Shown here in pieces: positions 61,975-64,000 of a DNA stretch of 64,000 bases (within the stretch, counting starts at the first letter, position 1; every line of letters starts with the position of its first letter). This DNA is from an uncultured Winogradskyella sp. GTDB lineage: Bacteria > Bacteroidota > Bacteroidia > Flavobacteriales > Flavobacteriaceae. The stretch is from positions 270,777 through 334,776 of the forward strand of contig NZ_CANMXL010000004.1 in the NCBI RefSeq assembly GCF_947501905.1. The letters are read 5' to 3'. The notes under the pieces were generated by a model. The model had not been told where the DNA came from. It saw nothing but the letters and a program-made list of their open reading frames with translations, and did no database searches. The position numbers and the translations under genes were made by a program.

Positions 61975-63702
61975 ATGAGACACTGTTTTCACATAGCGAT
62001 TAATTTCTTTAAAAAGAAACCCTATTACCTCCTAATCATTATTTATTTTATGAATATACATTTTTCTGTTGCACAAAATGAGCTTTCAGAAAAACTTGAA
62101 AAATTATATGATGATGATCAGTATCAAGAAATAATAACGATTCTTGATAAAAAAGATAGTTTGACTATTAGGGAGGAAATTTATTATGCCCGTTCTCTTG
62201 GCAGGCTTGCGCAGTTTTCTAATGGGTTAATCTTATCTAATAAAATAATAGAAAAATGTATCAAAAATAAAGACACTTCCAACTTGGTAATAGCCTATAA
62301 TTTAAAAATTGAAAATCTCACTGATTTAAGACAAACAGAAGAAGGCTTAGCATTTTATAACGAAATACTACCCGTTTTTAGGAAGCAAGACTCAGTACAA
62401 TTTCAGCTATTATGTTTTAAAATAGGCGCATTGTACTTATTAAAAAAAGACTACCAAAAGGCATATGAGACATATAATAGAATAACCATAAAGAAATATA
62501 AAGAACTGGGGGTTTATTTAAATAATTATGGCACTATTTTATTTGAATTAAAAAAATGGGATGAGGCGTTACCCTTTTATAAAAAAGCATTAGCTCAAAA
62601 AAGGAAAATTGGAGATTTGTATTCACATGACATCTATTTTTCCAATATAGCGCTTGTATACTTGAAAAAAAACATGTTGGGCAAAGCCAAAGTATATTTG
62701 GATTCTGCAACTAATGTAAAAGAAAGATATAAAACCCTACATAGTAAAAAAGCACTGTACGGAGCATACAGTAGCTTTTACAACCTAAAAGGAGATATAG
62801 GAACTGCAGCAGAATATTTAGATTCTATCTCATTAATTAACAATCAAATATTTGATAAAAAACTAAATGAAAAGCTAAATGAACTAGAAGCATTAAACAT
62901 TAGGGAAAATTCATTAAAACAGAAAGTTAAAATAATTGACAATGAACTTAGTGTTTTACAGAAACAAAAATTATATATTATTATCGGTGTTTTATTACTA
63001 ACACTAATCTTGGGGTCTTTTATTTTTTTATTAAGAATACGGCACATAAAATCAAAGAGTCAAAACATTATCACCGAGCAGAAACTATTGCGCTCGCAAA
63101 TGACGCCCCACTTTATCTTTAATTCGCTTTCTGTTTTACAAGGAATCATATTAAATAAGGAAGAAAAGAAGGCAACATCATACTTATCAAAATTTTCAAA
63201 ATTGTTACGGCAAACCTTAGAAAACTCCCGTGGCCAAAACGTAACCCTGCACCAAGAAATAAAAACAATTGAACACTATCTGGCACTGCAAAATTTGGGA
63301 ATCTCTGAACCTGTCAACTATACCATCACTATTGAAAAAAATATAGACCCCGTGCGTTTTTACATTCCGCCAATGCTCATACAACCCTTTGTAGAAAATG
63401 CAGTTGAACATGCCTTCGTAAATAAATTAGACAATAAGACAATTCACATTCACATAAAACACCATGACAAATCGTTGGTCTGTACCATCATCGATAATGG
63501 TATTGGTATCGACTCACACCAGCAAAACAAAAGTCAGAACAAAAAATCGTTAGCAACTACTATAACTTCAGAACGCTTAAAACTGCTTGCAAAAAATTTT
63601 AATACAAAAGGTGGTATTACAGTGGAAGACAGAAAAAAATTTAATGAGCAAGGCACTGTAGTTACTCTAATAATCCCCCATAGAATTGATAGTATATCAT
63701 GA
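61975..63702 (+). CDS. Sensor histidine kinase, LytS-like, with TPR sensor region
   Basis: A 575-residue protein with an N-terminal signal/anchor (about 17-33), a helical repeat region (about 40-290) of tetratricopeptide type (QKAYETYNRI, YLNNYGTILFELKKWDEALP), one membrane helix (333-355) and a cytoplasmic His_kinase domain. The phospho-acceptor is His379 in LRSQMTPHFIFNSLSVLQ, and the ATPase domain has PPMLIQPFVENAVEHAF and IIDNGIGIDSH. The TPR region should lie in the periplasm. Its stop overlaps the start of the response regulator gene (ATGA), so they form a two-component pair. The signal is unknown. Confidence 0.92.
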   Translation: MRHCFHIAINFFKKKPYYLLIIIYFMNIHFSVAQNELSEKLEKLYDDDQYQEIITILDKKDSLTIREEIYYARSLGRLAQFSNGLILSNKIIEKCIKNKDTSNLVIAYNLKIENLTDLRQTEEGLAFYNEILPVFRKQDSVQFQLLCFKIGALYLLKKDYQKAYETYNRITIKKYKELGVYLNNYGTILFELKKWDEALPFYKKALAQKRKIGDLYSHDIYFSNIALVYLKKNMLGKAKVYLDSATNVKERYKTLHSKKALYGAYSSFYNLKGDIGTAAEYLDSISLINNQIFDKKLNEKLNELEALNIRENSLKQKVKIIDNELSVLQKQKLYIIIGVLLLTLILGSFIFLLRIRHIKSKSQNIITEQKLLRSQMTPHFIFNSLSVLQGIILNKEEKKATSYLSKFSKLLRQTLENSRGQNVTLHQEIKTIEHYLALQNLGISEPVNYTITIEKNIDPVRFYIPPMLIQPFVENAVEHAFVNKLDNKTIHIHIKHHDKSLVCTIIDNGIGIDSHQQNKSQNKKSLATTITSERLKLLAKNFNTKGGITVEDRKKFNEQGTVVTLIIPHRIDSIS

Positions 63703-64000
63703 AAGCATTAATAGTAGAAGACAAAGCATACATTAGAAAAGGCCTCCTTAATCTCTTAGACCTGGTAGACACTGAAGTTCAGGTTATAGGTGAATGCGAA
63801 TCTGTAAAAGAGGCACTTATAGTGAGTAACACTTGTAAGCCAGAGCTAGTTTTTTTAGATATCAATCTTACAGACGGTACGGCATTCGATTTTTTAGAAC
63901 AAGTCAAAAACATAACGTTTAAAATTATTTTTATCACAGCCCACGAAGAGTATGCTTTGAAAGCGTTAAAAATTGGAGCTGTAGATTACCTGTTAAAACC
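63699..64000 (+). CDS. Response regulator, LytTR type expected, 5' part only
   Basis: The first 100 codons are inside the window and code for a CheY-like receiver: MKALIVEDKAYIRKGLLNLL, with Glu7 and Asp8, the phosphoacceptor Asp54 in VFLDINLTDGTAF, the Thr of IIFITAHEEYALKAL and Lys100 in VDYLLKP. The output domain is cut off. Pairing with a LytS-like kinase makes a LytTR DNA-binding domain most likely. It overlaps the kinase gene by four bases and should be its partner. Confidence 0.9.
   Translation, partial: MKALIVEDKAYIRKGLLNLLDLVDTEVQVIGECESVKEALIVSNTCKPELVFLDINLTDGTAFDFLEQVKNITFKIIFITAHEEYALKALKIGAVDYLLK

Noticed and set aside
1..64000. tRNA genes, rRNA, CRISPR arrays, insertion sequences, prophage or integrase genes
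   Set aside because: None was recognised on either strand; there are no repeat-spacer patterns, transposase motifs or att-like direct repeats.

Overview
The window looks like a chromosome segment of a marine-type member of the Flavobacteriaceae (phylum Bacteroidota). The signs are an AT-rich sequence, promoters of the Bacteroidota type (-7 box TAnnTTTG), a porX gene (type IX secretion regulator), the lpxC-fabZ fusion, hisB and hisIE fusions, and several families typical of flavobacteria (DUF4834, DUF3667, DUF2461, YfhO). No insertion sequence, prophage, CRISPR array, rRNA or tRNA was seen. It reads as core genome, with nearly all genes intact; only the two edge genes are cut.

Layout: 1-4.8 kb holds a cut DUF72 gene, a TetR repressor with its SDR target (each with a related palindromic operator), DUF2461, truA and small conserved genes. 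4.85-12.0 kb is a complete histidine operon on the minus strand (hisG-D-C-B-H-A-F-IE). In front of it lies a histidine-rich leader peptide and an intrinsic terminator that can be replaced by an antiterminator, i.e. classical transcription attenuation. 12.1-16.8 kb is a minus-strand set of fabG, two paralogous exported proteins, a VWA-type membrane protein and a prohibitin-like protein. 16.9-23.6 kb carries sucD and the lipid A operon lpxD, lpxC-fabZ, lpxA, efp, a lipoprotein, a second lpxD-like gene and an NTF2-like gene.

23.7-31.8 kb contains an HD hydrolase divergent from porX, then tsaE, a tiny exported peptide overlapping a membrane protein gene, alanine dehydrogenase, DUF4258, proline dehydrogenase and aroB. 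31.8-35.2 kb has DUF3667 and two paralogous exported proteins, each preceded by a sigma-54-like element. 35.3-40.8 kb is an envelope glycan operon (DUF4834, YfhO, glycosyltransferase, flippase). 40.9-45.6 kb has an outer-membrane transporter-like protein, a GNAT-like protein, and a PLP acyltransferase next to a cysteine-synthase-like enzyme, a pair that fits sulfonolipid (capnine) synthesis.

45.6-64 kb holds an S9 peptidase, YbaB, a small porin-like barrel, a membrane-bound AraC regulator, threonine aldolase, a zinc metalloprotease, prfB with an in-frame UGA and +1 frameshift, arsC, a serine hydrolase, a HAD phosphatase, acetyl-CoA synthetase, an alanine/sodium symporter, and a LytS-type kinase with its response regulator, which is cut by the window end. 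No gene-free stretch exceeds 300 bases; the longest (61677-61974, 298 nt) showed nothing recognisable.
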